From: Sagittula sp. P11
GTDB taxonomy: Bacteria; Pseudomonadota; Alphaproteobacteria; Rhodobacterales; Rhodobacteraceae
DNA: 64,000 nucleotides
Direction: 5' to 3'
Assembly (NCBI RefSeq): GCF_002814095.1
Contig: NZ_CP021913.1
Span: 806,001 to 870,000, forward strand
Shown here: positions 17,776-25,023 of the stretch, piece after piece
Position numbering within the stretch: the stretch's first letter is position 1
Layout of the letters: every line of letters begins with the position of its first letter
Notes under the pieces: generated by a model
What the model was told of the DNA's origin: nothing
What the model saw: only the letters and a program-made list of their open reading frames with translations
The model's database searches: none
Made by a program: the position numbers and the translations under genes

Positions 17776-18465
17776 ATGTTCCGTTCCATACTCCCCGCCC
17801 CGCTGAGACGCTTCACCAGCGACGACACCGGCTATGCCAACGTCGAGTCGATCATCGTGCTGCCCGCGCTGCTGTGGCTCTTCGGCGTCGGCTGGGTCTA
17901 CTTCGATGCCTTCCACCAGCAGAGCATCAACCAGAAGGCCAACTACGTCATCGGCGACATGATCTCCCGCGAGACCGATCCGCTGGACGAGACCTACATC
18001 CAGAACGCCCACAACCTGCTGAGCGCGCTGACCCGCTCGGACACCGAGAACACGGATTTCCGCACCTCGGTTGTGCAATTCGACGCGGAGCTCAACGACT
18101 GGGATCTGGTCTGGTCGGACGCCTACGGTGCCCGCACCCGGCTGCAGAAGGCCGACCTCTACGACTATATCGACCGCCTGCCGCCCGCGATGGACAACGA
18201 ACAGCTGATCCTCGTGGAAACCTGGGAGGATTACGCGCCGGTGTTCAAGGTGGGCCTCGATCCGTTCGAGATCGCGACCTACAGCTTCACCAGCCCGCGC
18301 TACACCTCGCAGGTCGTGTGGGAGGGGTCGACCAGCGCCGGCGGCGGCGACAGCAATTCGGGCACCGACGGCGGCAGCTCGACCGACACCGGATCGTCCG
18401 ACGGGTCTTCGGGCTCCGGTTCCGGCGGCGGGTGGAGTTTCTGGGACTGGCTTGTGGGCGCGTAA
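17776..18465 (+). CDS. TadF-like pilin-type membrane protein with Ser/Gly-rich tail, second copy
   Basis: A 229-residue protein with an N-terminal TadF-like segment (DDTGYANVESIIVLPALLWL) and one hydrophobic helix, followed by a soluble domain that parallels the first copy (YDYIDRLPPAMDNEQLILVE versus LVNLTDRLPTLLHNERVIMV; TSPRYTSQVVW versus TRPRFAPQIVW). After the shared VVW the protein continues for about 45 residues of Ser/Gly/Asp/Thr repeats ending WSFWDWLVGA, a tail absent from the first copy. GGAG lies 8 bases before the ATG at 17776, so this start is preferred over the ATG at 17770. Confidence 0.85.
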   Translation: MFRSILPAPLRRFTSDDTGYANVESIIVLPALLWLFGVGWVYFDAFHQQSINQKANYVIGDMISRETDPLDETYIQNAHNLLSALTRSDTENTDFRTSVVQFDAELNDWDLVWSDAYGARTRLQKADLYDYIDRLPPAMDNEQLILVETWEDYAPVFKVGLDPFEIATYSFTSPRYTSQVVWEGSTSAGGGDSNSGTDGGSSTDTGSSDGSSGSGSGGGWSFWDWLVGA

Positions 18466-18486
18466 CGTCCGCGCAGGAGACTACAG

Positions 18487-18514
18487 AAGGGCCGCGCCTC
18501 TGGCGTGGCCTTTT
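18487..18514 (+). terminator. Intrinsic terminator after the second Tad-like set
   Basis: AAGGGCCGCGCC, a 3-base loop, then GGCGTGGCCTTT forms a 12-bp stem with two G-U pairs, followed by T residues. It lies about 20 bp after the TadF-like stop and just before the end of the convergent minus-strand gene. Confidence 0.75.
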
Positions 18515-18525
18515 GCCGTTCCTGG

Positions 18526-18999
18526 CTACCCCTTCGACGCCAGCTTTATCGAGATCATGTCGGCGACCGGCTTCGTTGCGGAGCCGGCGGTCACGCCGCC
18601 CACCGCAACGCGACGCCCCACGCGCCACCAGAGACCGGGGCGCCACGCACGCGGCGCCGGGTCCTTCAGGATCAGCAGGAACCCGTTCGACGGCTTCGCG
18701 GCGAACATCGACCGGTCAACCCGCGCGATCTGGTCCAACCGCGCGATGACGGTGCCGTCGCTGTCGGACAGCGCCTCGTCGGTCAGGATCAGCGCATGGC
18801 CGGTAGACACCCACATCCGCGACGAGAACCAGAGCGCCACGCCGCCGAGCACCAGCAGGAACACCCGCCACAGCAGCGACTCCGGCGGCTGGGCGAAGGC
18901 GATGTAGAGCAGAAGCCCGCCCAGCAGCAGCATCGCCCCCACCCCGATCATGCGCCGGGGCGCAGAGGCTTCGATCCGTGCCAGTTCAGATGTGCTCAT
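18526..18999 (-). CDS. Small membrane protein with two membrane segments, unknown function
   Basis: A 157-residue protein. Two adjacent hydrophobic helices (about residues 18-35 and 43-60) are followed by a beta-rich cytoplasmic domain with VSTGHALILTDEALSDSDG and a basic segment. The layout resembles small bacterial PH-like membrane proteins, but I cannot name the family. ATG at 18999 is chosen because it leaves a short hydrophilic N-terminus before the first helix. It is convergent with the Tad-like set and divergent from the alkyltransferase gene; no operon partner. Confidence 0.75.
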   Translation of the reverse strand: MSTSELARIEASAPRRMIGVGAMLLLGGLLLYIAFAQPPESLLWRVFLLVLGGVALWFSSRMWVSTGHALILTDEALSDSDGTVIARLDQIARVDRSMFAAKPSNGFLLILKDPAPRAWRPGLWWRVGRRVAVGGVTAGSATKPVADMISIKLASKG

Positions 19000-19124
19000 G
19001 ATGATCCCCCGCCTGTTCCCGGTGTCATAGCGGCAAGCGGTGCCGGGGGAAAGCAGATGCCTTGCGGCGCGGCCACGGGACGACGACAATGGCGGCATGC
19101 GCTGTCGGCGCGGAGGGGACGGAC

Positions 19125-19586
19125 ATGGCAGAACTGACGGTCACGACACCCACGGGCCCGTTCACGCTGGTCGAGGCGGAGGGCGCCCTCGTCGCCTGCG
19201 GCTGGCGCCAAGGTCCGCAAGACACAACAGAGGCCACGCCCGTGCTGCAGGAGGCCGCGGCACAGCTCGATGCGTACTTCGCGGGACGGCTCACCCGGTT
19301 CGACCTGCCGTGGCGCGTCGACCGCAGTCCTTTTCAGGCAGAGGCCTGTGCCCTCATGGCCGCGATCCCGTTCGGCGAGACGATCACCTACGGCGATATG
19401 GCCAAGGCGCTTGGCGTGTCCGCCCAGGCAGCGGGCCGCGGCTGCGGCGGCAATCCCCTGCCCGTCATCGTGCCCTGCCACCGCGTGCTGGCGACAAACG
19501 GGCTTGGCGGCTTCTCCGGCAGCGGCGGGGTGGAAACGAAGGTCTGGCTCCTGCGCCACGAGGGCGCAGCGGGACTTCTGATCTAA
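19125..19586 (+). CDS. ogt: Methylated-DNA--protein-cysteine methyltransferase
   Basis: A suicide DNA-repair protein that transfers alkyl groups from O6-alkylguanine to its own cysteine. The 153-residue protein holds the active-site motif IVPCHRVL and the upstream helix-turn-helix-like segment IPFGETITYGDMAKALG and the GRGCGGNPLP segment. It lacks the Ada N-terminal zinc domain, so it is an Ogt/AGT-type enzyme. ATG at 19125 has GGAGG upstream within a good distance; upstream in-frame codons look non-coding. It is followed by a convergent TRAP receptor gene. Confidence 0.92.
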   Translation: MAELTVTTPTGPFTLVEAEGALVACGWRQGPQDTTEATPVLQEAAAQLDAYFAGRLTRFDLPWRVDRSPFQAEACALMAAIPFGETITYGDMAKALGVSAQAAGRGCGGNPLPVIVPCHRVLATNGLGGFSGSGGVETKVWLLRHEGAAGLLI

Positions 19587-19605
19587 CAGAAGGCACGCGC
19601 CCACG

Positions 19606-19633
19606 AAAAAGGGCGAGGACACCGTCCCCGCCC
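19606..19633 (-). terminator. Intrinsic terminator of the P450-ferredoxin-TRAP receptor genes
   Basis: Read on the minus strand: GGGCGGGGAC, a 3-base loop, GTCCTCGCCC, then TTTTT. The stem has one mismatch in 10 pairs. It lies about 25 bp after the stop of the TRAP receptor gene and is a good intrinsic terminator. Confidence 0.8.
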
Positions 19634-19656
19634 CCGATCCGTTCCGAAACAAGCTG

Positions 19657-20700
19657 TCAGAGCGCGCCGGTCGCGCCCTTGCACTCGCCTTCCATCAGCG
19701 ACTTCGCTTCGTCGATCAGCGCCTGACCATCCAGCCCCTTGCCATCCAGATCGGCGATCCAGCCGTCGTAGATCGGCTGCACGAGGTCACGCCACGGGCC
19801 GGTCTCGTCTTCCGACACGGTGATGATGTTGTTGCCGAGGTCCACCGCGACCTGCCGCGCCGGGGCGTCGGCGTCCGTCTGCGTACCGCCCGCAAAGACC
19901 GAGAAGTTCAGGCCGGAGTTGTCGTCGATGACCTTTTGCAGGTCCTCGGGCATGGAATCGTAGACGTCCTTGTTCATCGCCATGACGAAGGTCAGCGTGT
20001 AAAGCGCCGGGCCCTCGAACTCGGTATGGTTGGACACCAGCTCCGGCACCTTGAGGGCCGAGGTCACTTCCCACGGGATGGTCGTGCCGTCGATCACGCC
20101 CTTGGACAGCCCCTCGGACACCGCCGGTACGGGCATGCCCACCGGCTCTGCGCCTGCGGCCTCCAGCAGCTGGTTCACCAGCCGCGAACCGCCGCGGATC
20201 TTCATGCCCACGAGGTCCTCGGGCGTCTGCACCGGGTTCTTGGTGTGGAACATGCCGGGGCCGTGCACCCAGGTGCCCAGCATCTTCACGTCGCCGAACT
20301 CCGTCTCTGCCATGTCCTTCTCGTACATCTTCCAGTACGCGCAGGACGCGGCGCGCGGGTCCTCGACCATGAAGGGCAGCTCGAAAACCTCGGTCGACGG
20401 GAAACGGCCCGGCGTATAGCCGACCACCGTCCAGATGATGTCCGCCAGACCGTCGACGGCCTGGTCGTACAGTTCCGGCGGCACGCCGCCGAGCTGCATG
20501 GACGGGTAGTGGTCGATCTTGATGCGGCCATCGGAATCGGCCTCCACCTTCTCGATCCACGGCAGCAGGATTTCCTGCGGCACGGCGGCCTGCGGTGGCA
20601 GCATCTGGTGCAGGTTCAGCTGCACCTCCTGCGCCGTGGCGCCCTGTGTCATGGCCAGCGCGCACGCCGTGCCTGCAAACAGTGTCTTCAACGTCTTCAT
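19657..20700 (-). CDS. TRAP transporter solute-binding protein (DctP family)
   Basis: A 347-residue periplasmic receptor. It starts with a signal peptide (MKTLKTLFAGTACALAMTQG, cleavage near ATAQ). The mature part follows the DctP pattern, with WTVVGYTPGRFPSTEVFELP near 95-115 and GMKIRGGSRLVNQLL near 175, where the Arg that binds a carboxylate group of the ligand is expected. The DctQ and DctM membrane subunits are not adjacent and not in the window, so the receptor must serve a transporter encoded elsewhere. It follows the ferredoxin and P450 genes on the same strand (gap 38 bp), suggesting that its ligand is the substrate, or related to the substrate, of the P450. Confidence 0.9.
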   Translation of the reverse strand: MKTLKTLFAGTACALAMTQGATAQEVQLNLHQMLPPQAAVPQEILLPWIEKVEADSDGRIKIDHYPSMQLGGVPPELYDQAVDGLADIIWTVVGYTPGRFPSTEVFELPFMVEDPRAASCAYWKMYEKDMAETEFGDVKMLGTWVHGPGMFHTKNPVQTPEDLVGMKIRGGSRLVNQLLEAAGAEPVGMPVPAVSEGLSKGVIDGTTIPWEVTSALKVPELVSNHTEFEGPALYTLTFVMAMNKDVYDSMPEDLQKVIDDNSGLNFSVFAGGTQTDADAPARQVAVDLGNNIITVSEDETGPWRDLVQPIYDGWIADLDGKGLDGQALIDEAKSLMEGECKGATGAL

Positions 20701-20738
20701 TGGATCCTCCCTGAGTGTCCTGTTCCCCGGTCCCTACG

Positions 20739-21062
20739 TTATCCCTGCTCTTCCGGCAGATGGATGATGAGTCCGTCAAGCGCCTCCGACGCCACGATCT
20801 GGCACGACAGACGCGATGTCGGGCGGACCTCGGCTTCGGCGAAGTCCAGCATGTCTTCCTCGATCTCGCCGCGGTCGCCGGTGCGGTCCGTCCACGCCTC
20901 GTCCACGTAGCAGTGGCAGGTGGCACAGGACATCGACCCGCCGCATTCGGCGATGATCTCGTCTATGCCGTTGTCGCGCGCCGCCTGCATGACGGATGTG
21001 CCGGGCGCGGCCTCGACCTGCTTCTTCGTGCCGTCCGCGTGGACGAAAGTGATACTGACCAT
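20739..21062 (-). CDS. [2Fe-2S] ferredoxin, adrenodoxin/putidaredoxin type
   Basis: A 107-residue electron carrier. The cluster ligands follow the pattern C-x5-C-x2-C then a distant C: AECGGSMSCATCHCYV and later RLSCQI. It starts MVSITFVHADGTKK. It lies 8 bp after the P450 gene on the same strand, so it is very probably the redox partner of that P450. No ferredoxin reductase gene is adjacent; one must be supplied from elsewhere in the genome. Confidence 0.93.
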   Translation of the reverse strand: MVSITFVHADGTKKQVEAAPGTSVMQAARDNGIDEIIAECGGSMSCATCHCYVDEAWTDRTGDRGEIEEDMLDFAEAEVRPTSRLSCQIVASEALDGLIIHLPEEQG

Positions 21063-21070
21063 ATCAGTCC

Positions 21071-22246
21071 TCAGTTCAATGTCACCGGAAGGTTCAGCGG
21101 CCCGCGGAATCCGAATCCGCTCCAGACCACGTCCTCGGCCTTGTTCAGCTTCATGTTGGGGAAGCGCTCGAAGATCATCGGGAGCATGATCTCTCCGACG
21201 GTCTTGCGGGCGACCTGCGCGCCCGAGCAATGGTGCGGCCCGTTGCCGAACGCCTGATGCTGCGCCTTGGCGCGGAACACGTTGTAGAGGTGGCCGTCCT
21301 CGAAGACATCCTCATCGTGGTTGGCCGAGGCCTGAATCGTCATCAGCGTGACGCCCTCGGGAATGTCGATGCCGTCGATCTGGTGCGCTTCCATCACCTT
21401 GCGCGAGGACGCCTGGATCGGAGCGACCCAGCGCACACCTTCCTCGAAGGCGTCGGTCCATGCCTCGGTGCGCCGCACCTCTTCAAGCTGGTCGGGGTTG
21501 GTCAAAAGCCCGTAGAGGATCGTCGCCAGCGCATCGCGCGGCTCGTTGATGCCGCCGCCGATGGCGATCTTGATGTTGGCGTAGATCTGGCTTTCGGGGA
21601 TCGGGTCCTTTGCGTTCAGCATGATCGACATGGCGGAGTTGTTGGGTTCCGCCTTGTGACGCGCCTGGATCGAATCGAAGTAGGCGTTCATCTCGGCATT
21701 GGCCGTGTCGGACTTCGCAAAGGGCTCGTCCCGGAAACCGAAGTTGCCCGCGCCGTCGATCAGCGTCTGCGACCAGCGCTGCATGTCGGCATCGCTCGCC
21801 TCGTCCAGCCCGAGGATATGGGCGAGGATGCGCGCCGCCACCGGCCCGCAGAGGTCCTTGAACAGGTCCACCGTCTCGCCGCGCGGCAGGCGGTCGAGGT
21901 AGTCGGAGGCGATCTTCGCATAAAGCTCCGCCCAGTCGGTCTTGATGACCTTGGGCGAAAACGCCTTCTGCATGGCCATGCGTTCGCGTCGGTGCTCGTC
22001 CCCGTCCTTGCGCATCAGCGTGTGCGCCTGGAAGGCACGCTCCATCGGTGTCTTCGGATCGTCGGAACTGTAGAGTTCCGCGTTGTCCTTCACCATGCGG
22101 GTGTGCTTCGCCTTCGTCAGGAAGATGCGCCGCGCGGCGGGCACATCGACGATCGGGGTCTCCGCACGCATGCGGCGGTATATGGGATAGGGATCGCGGG
22201 TCAGATCGTCCAGCGTCACCCGCTCCTCCACGGGGGCAGTGGTCAT
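21071..22246 (-). CDS. Cytochrome P450
   Basis: A 391-residue soluble class I P450 monooxygenase. The heme loop FGNGPHHCSGAQVAR gives Cys340 as the axial ligand, and the K-helix ExxR is E269/R272 (EEGVRW). The I-helix motif, usually AGxDTT-like, reads IGGGINEPRDAL (229-240): the acid is present (E235) but Pro follows where a Thr is usual, so oxygen activation may differ. First of three co-directional genes (P450, ferredoxin, TRAP receptor), divergent from a LysR regulator. Substrate is unknown; the TRAP receptor hints at an organic acid. Confidence 0.94.
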   Translation of the reverse strand: MTTAPVEERVTLDDLTRDPYPIYRRMRAETPIVDVPAARRIFLTKAKHTRMVKDNAELYSSDDPKTPMERAFQAHTLMRKDGDEHRRERMAMQKAFSPKVIKTDWAELYAKIASDYLDRLPRGETVDLFKDLCGPVAARILAHILGLDEASDADMQRWSQTLIDGAGNFGFRDEPFAKSDTANAEMNAYFDSIQARHKAEPNNSAMSIMLNAKDPIPESQIYANIKIAIGGGINEPRDALATILYGLLTNPDQLEEVRRTEAWTDAFEEGVRWVAPIQASSRKVMEAHQIDGIDIPEGVTLMTIQASANHDEDVFEDGHLYNVFRAKAQHQAFGNGPHHCSGAQVARKTVGEIMLPMIFERFPNMKLNKAEDVVWSGFGFRGPLNLPVTLN

Positions 22247-22296
22247 GTCTCACCTCCTCCAAGCCAGACATTGGCGGTCACAGTCTCAAAGGTGGA

Positions 22297-22317
22297 TTGA
22301 TCTGGCAATAAGATCAA
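22297..22317. promoter_or_regulatory. Candidate LysR operator between P450 and its regulator
   Basis: TTGATCT (22297-22303) and AGATCAA (22311-22317) are perfect 7-base inverted arms separated by 7 bases; the T-N11-A core expected of LysR-type sites is included. It lies between the divergent P450 gene (start 22246) and the LysR gene (start 22356), the usual place for such a site. The regulator-site pairing is inferred. Confidence 0.65.
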
Positions 22318-22355
22318 TTCTATTCATGGCATCAGTCAGTTTGATGGAGAATGGC

Positions 22356-23252
22356 ATGGCCGATCCGATGGGCGTGGACTTCCGGACGCTGACCCTGTTG
22401 GCTCGGGTGCACGATCTGCGCTCGTTCACCAAGGCGGCGGAAGAGCTGGGCGTGAACCAGTCGGCGATCAGCTACACGGTCGAAAAACTGCGGGGCGTGT
22501 TCCAGGATCCGCTCTTCGTGCGGCAGGGACGGACGATCCTGCCGACGCCGCGCTGCGACGAGATCGTGCAGGAGGCCAACCGCCTGATCGGCGACTTCCG
22601 GCGGCTGACGGTACCGTCGCAGTTCGATCCCGGCACGGTGAAGCGCAAGATCACCATCGCCTGCAACTACTACGAACGGGTGCTCTGGGTGCCGCACATC
22701 GTGCGCGCCGTGCGGGCAGAGGCGCCGGGCCTCGAGCTCGAGATCGTCGATGCCTCCGACATCGGGCACGAACGGCTGCTGCGGAACGAGGCAGAGATGC
22801 TGATCGGCCCTTTCCAGCGCGAAACCCCGGCGTTCTACAGCAGGCGGCTATATCACGAGGACTACATCTGCCTGATGGATGCGGGCCATCCCGCCGCCGG
22901 TGCGCCCCTGGACCTGAAGACCTACCTGGGGCTGAACCACGTTCTGGTGACCTACGGCGGGCGCTGGACCTCGCGCTACCTGCACGACCTCAAGGACATG
23001 GGCCACAGCCTGCAAGTCGGGCTGCGGGTGCCAAGCCCGGCGGGGATCGCGGAGCTGGTGGTCGCCTCCGATCTCGTCGCGACCGTCCCCCGCAGGCTCG
23101 CGAAGGTGCTGGGCGACGCGGTGCATGTCGCGGACTGCCCCGTCCGCACAGAGATCACCATCGAGGTCGTCTGGACGGAGCGCAATCACCGCTCTGCCCA
23201 CCATGTCTGGCTGCGCGACCTGATCCACCGCGTGGTATCGCAGGTCGCATGA
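22356..23252 (+). CDS. LysR-family transcriptional regulator
   Basis: A 298-residue regulator with an N-terminal winged helix-turn-helix (SFTKAAEELGVNQSAISYTVEKL at about 19-41, given here only as a span start SFTKAAEEL) and a ligand-binding domain. ATG at 22356 (MADPMGVDFRTL) is preferred since GGAG stands 6 bases upstream; in-frame ATGs at 22326 and 22344 are possible. It is divergent from the P450-ferredoxin-TRAP receptor genes across a 109-bp gap with a 21-bp inverted repeat, so it most likely controls them in response to the P450 substrate or product. Confidence 0.9.
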   Translation: MADPMGVDFRTLTLLARVHDLRSFTKAAEELGVNQSAISYTVEKLRGVFQDPLFVRQGRTILPTPRCDEIVQEANRLIGDFRRLTVPSQFDPGTVKRKITIACNYYERVLWVPHIVRAVRAEAPGLELEIVDASDIGHERLLRNEAEMLIGPFQRETPAFYSRRLYHEDYICLMDAGHPAAGAPLDLKTYLGLNHVLVTYGGRWTSRYLHDLKDMGHSLQVGLRVPSPAGIAELVVASDLVATVPRRLAKVLGDAVHVADCPVRTEITIEVVWTERNHRSAHHVWLRDLIHRVVSQVA

Positions 23253-23287
23253 AGCCCGCTGCCTGACCAAGAGCGCCGGGCGCAGGC

Positions 23288-24121
23288 TCAGTCGCGGCGC
23301 GGATCGCGCGGGTAGACGCCGAGGATCTCCAGCATCGAGGTGAAGTAGGCCAGCTCCTCCAGCGCGCGGGCGACCGGCGGGTCTTCGGGATGACCTTCGA
23401 TGTCGGCGTAGAACTGCGTCGCGGTGAAGGACCCGCCCACCATGTAGCTTTCCAGCTTGGTCATGTTCACGCCGTTGGTCGCAAATCCACCCATCGCCTT
23501 GTACAGCGCGGCGGGGATGTTGCGCACCTGGAAGACGAAGGTGGTGATCATGCCGTGGTCGCCGCGCACCGTGGTGTCCGGCTCCGGCGACATCAGCAGG
23601 AAGCGCGTCGTGTTGTGGGCGTGATCCTCGATGTGCCGGGCCAGGATGTGCAGCCCGTTGATCTCTGCCGCGAGGTCGGAGGCCAGCGCGCCCACGGTCC
23701 GCGACCCGGTGCGCGCGATCTCGGCCGCGGCGCCCGCGCTGTCGGGCCATGCCTCGCCACGGATGCCGTATTGCTTGAGGAAGGTCGCGGCCTGCGGCAG
23801 CAGCACCAGATGCGCGCGCACCACCTCGAGGTCCTCGATCGCAACGCCCGGCAGGGCCATCAGCGAAATGTGAACCCGCACAAAGGCCTCGTCGACGATT
23901 CTCAGCCCCGACTCCGGCAGCAGGCGGTGGATGTCCGCGACCCGCCCGTAGGTGGTGTTCTCGACCGGCAGCATGGCGAGGTCGGCGTCGCCGTTGCGCA
24001 CGGCGGCAATCACGTCCTCGAAGGTGTCGCAGGGCAGGACATCTGCGCCCGGACGGGCCTCCACACAGGCCTGGTGCGAATAGGCCCCCAGTTCTCCCTG
24101 GAATGCGATACGTTTCGGCAT
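23288..24121 (-). CDS. pheA: Prephenate dehydratase
   Basis: Converts prephenate to phenylpyruvate in phenylalanine synthesis. The 277-residue monofunctional protein starts MPKRIAFQGELGAYSHQ, the typical family start. It contains the NTTRFLLM catalytic TRF motif, and ends in an ACT domain for Phe feedback (NIPAALYKAMGGFATNGVNM). No chorismate mutase domain is fused. It is divergent from the cytochrome c gene (gap 135 bp) and convergent with the LysR gene. Confidence 0.95.
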   Translation of the reverse strand: MPKRIAFQGELGAYSHQACVEARPGADVLPCDTFEDVIAAVRNGDADLAMLPVENTTYGRVADIHRLLPESGLRIVDEAFVRVHISLMALPGVAIEDLEVVRAHLVLLPQAATFLKQYGIRGEAWPDSAGAAAEIARTGSRTVGALASDLAAEINGLHILARHIEDHAHNTTRFLLMSPEPDTTVRGDHGMITTFVFQVRNIPAALYKAMGGFATNGVNMTKLESYMVGGSFTATQFYADIEGHPEDPPVARALEELAYFTSMLEILGVYPRDPRRD

Positions 24122-24256
24122 GAGGCTCCCTCCACGGTCAAAATCTTGCGTTTGCCCGGTGGGCGGGCGATTGGTCGCGGCTTCTATCGCTTGCCTAAGC
24201 CAATTGGAAGCCGTAGACAGCCGCCCGACGGATACACAATTCGAACAGGGCACCTC

Positions 24257-24769
24257 ATGGATACGATGACAGTTACCAAGGTCGTGGGCGGCGTCTGTGG
24301 CGCTCTGCTGATCTACCTGATGGGCAAGTGGGGCGCGGAAACCCTCTACCACGTCGGCGGCGGCGGTCATGGTGAGGAGCACGCGTCGGCCTACGTGATC
24401 GAGGCAGGAAGCAGCGAGCCTGCCGAAGCAGAACCCGAAGTGCCCTTCGAGGAGCTTCTGGCATCCGCCGACGTGGGCGACGGCGAGAAGGTCTTCGGCA
24501 AGTGCCGCGCCTGCCACAAGGTCGACGGCTCCAACGCGACCGGCCCGCACCTCGACGGTGTCGTTGGCCGTGAAATCGGCTCTGTCGGCGGCTTCAACTA
24601 CTCCGGCAACCTGCAGCAGGTCGGCGACGCATGGACGCCGGAGCATCTGAACACGTTCCTCGAGAACCCCAAGGGCGCAGCGCCGGGCACCACCATGTCC
24701 TTCAACGGCCTGCCGAAGGCGGAAGACCGCGCAGCCGTCATCGCCTACCTGCAATCCGTGAGCGGCTGA
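24257..24769 (+). CDS. cycM: Membrane-anchored cytochrome c
   Basis: A 170-residue protein with an uncleaved N-terminal hydrophobic anchor (VVGGVCGALLIYLMGKWG), an Ala/Glu/Pro-rich linker (about 45-70) and one class I cytochrome c domain with heme motif CRACH and distal Met in PGTTMSFNG. This is the layout of CycM/cytochrome cy (c552) of alphaproteobacteria, which carries electrons from the bc1 complex to terminal oxidases without diffusing away. The symbol is assigned by this layout. A good terminator follows. Confidence 0.88.
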   Translation: MDTMTVTKVVGGVCGALLIYLMGKWGAETLYHVGGGGHGEEHASAYVIEAGSSEPAEAEPEVPFEELLASADVGDGEKVFGKCRACHKVDGSNATGPHLDGVVGREIGSVGGFNYSGNLQQVGDAWTPEHLNTFLENPKGAAPGTTMSFNGLPKAEDRAAVIAYLQSVSG

Positions 24770-24800
24770 TCCGCCTCTCCGTCTTGCACACCGATTTCAG

Positions 24801-24834
24801 AAGGGCCGTACCCAGCGCGGGGACGGCCCTTTTC
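24801..24834 (+). terminator. Intrinsic terminator of the cytochrome c gene
   Basis: AAGGGCCGT (24801-24809) pairs with ACGGCCCTT (24823-24831) across a 13-base loop, followed by TT and a further T-rich stretch. It lies about 30 bp after the stop codon. Confidence 0.85.
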
Positions 24835-25023
24835 GTTTTGCGTCACATGCCCTGACGCACCGCACACGTCCCGATCACAAGGGCGTCAAAGCAGCCCGCC
24901 GCCTGCCCAATCTCGACTTGAATGTGGTCACGCGGAACCCTTAGCTTAAATTTAACTATAATTGCCGAGACATGGAGGCGTCGGTATCCGAACGCCCCGC
25001 CGGACCGCCAAGGGAGACCACGG

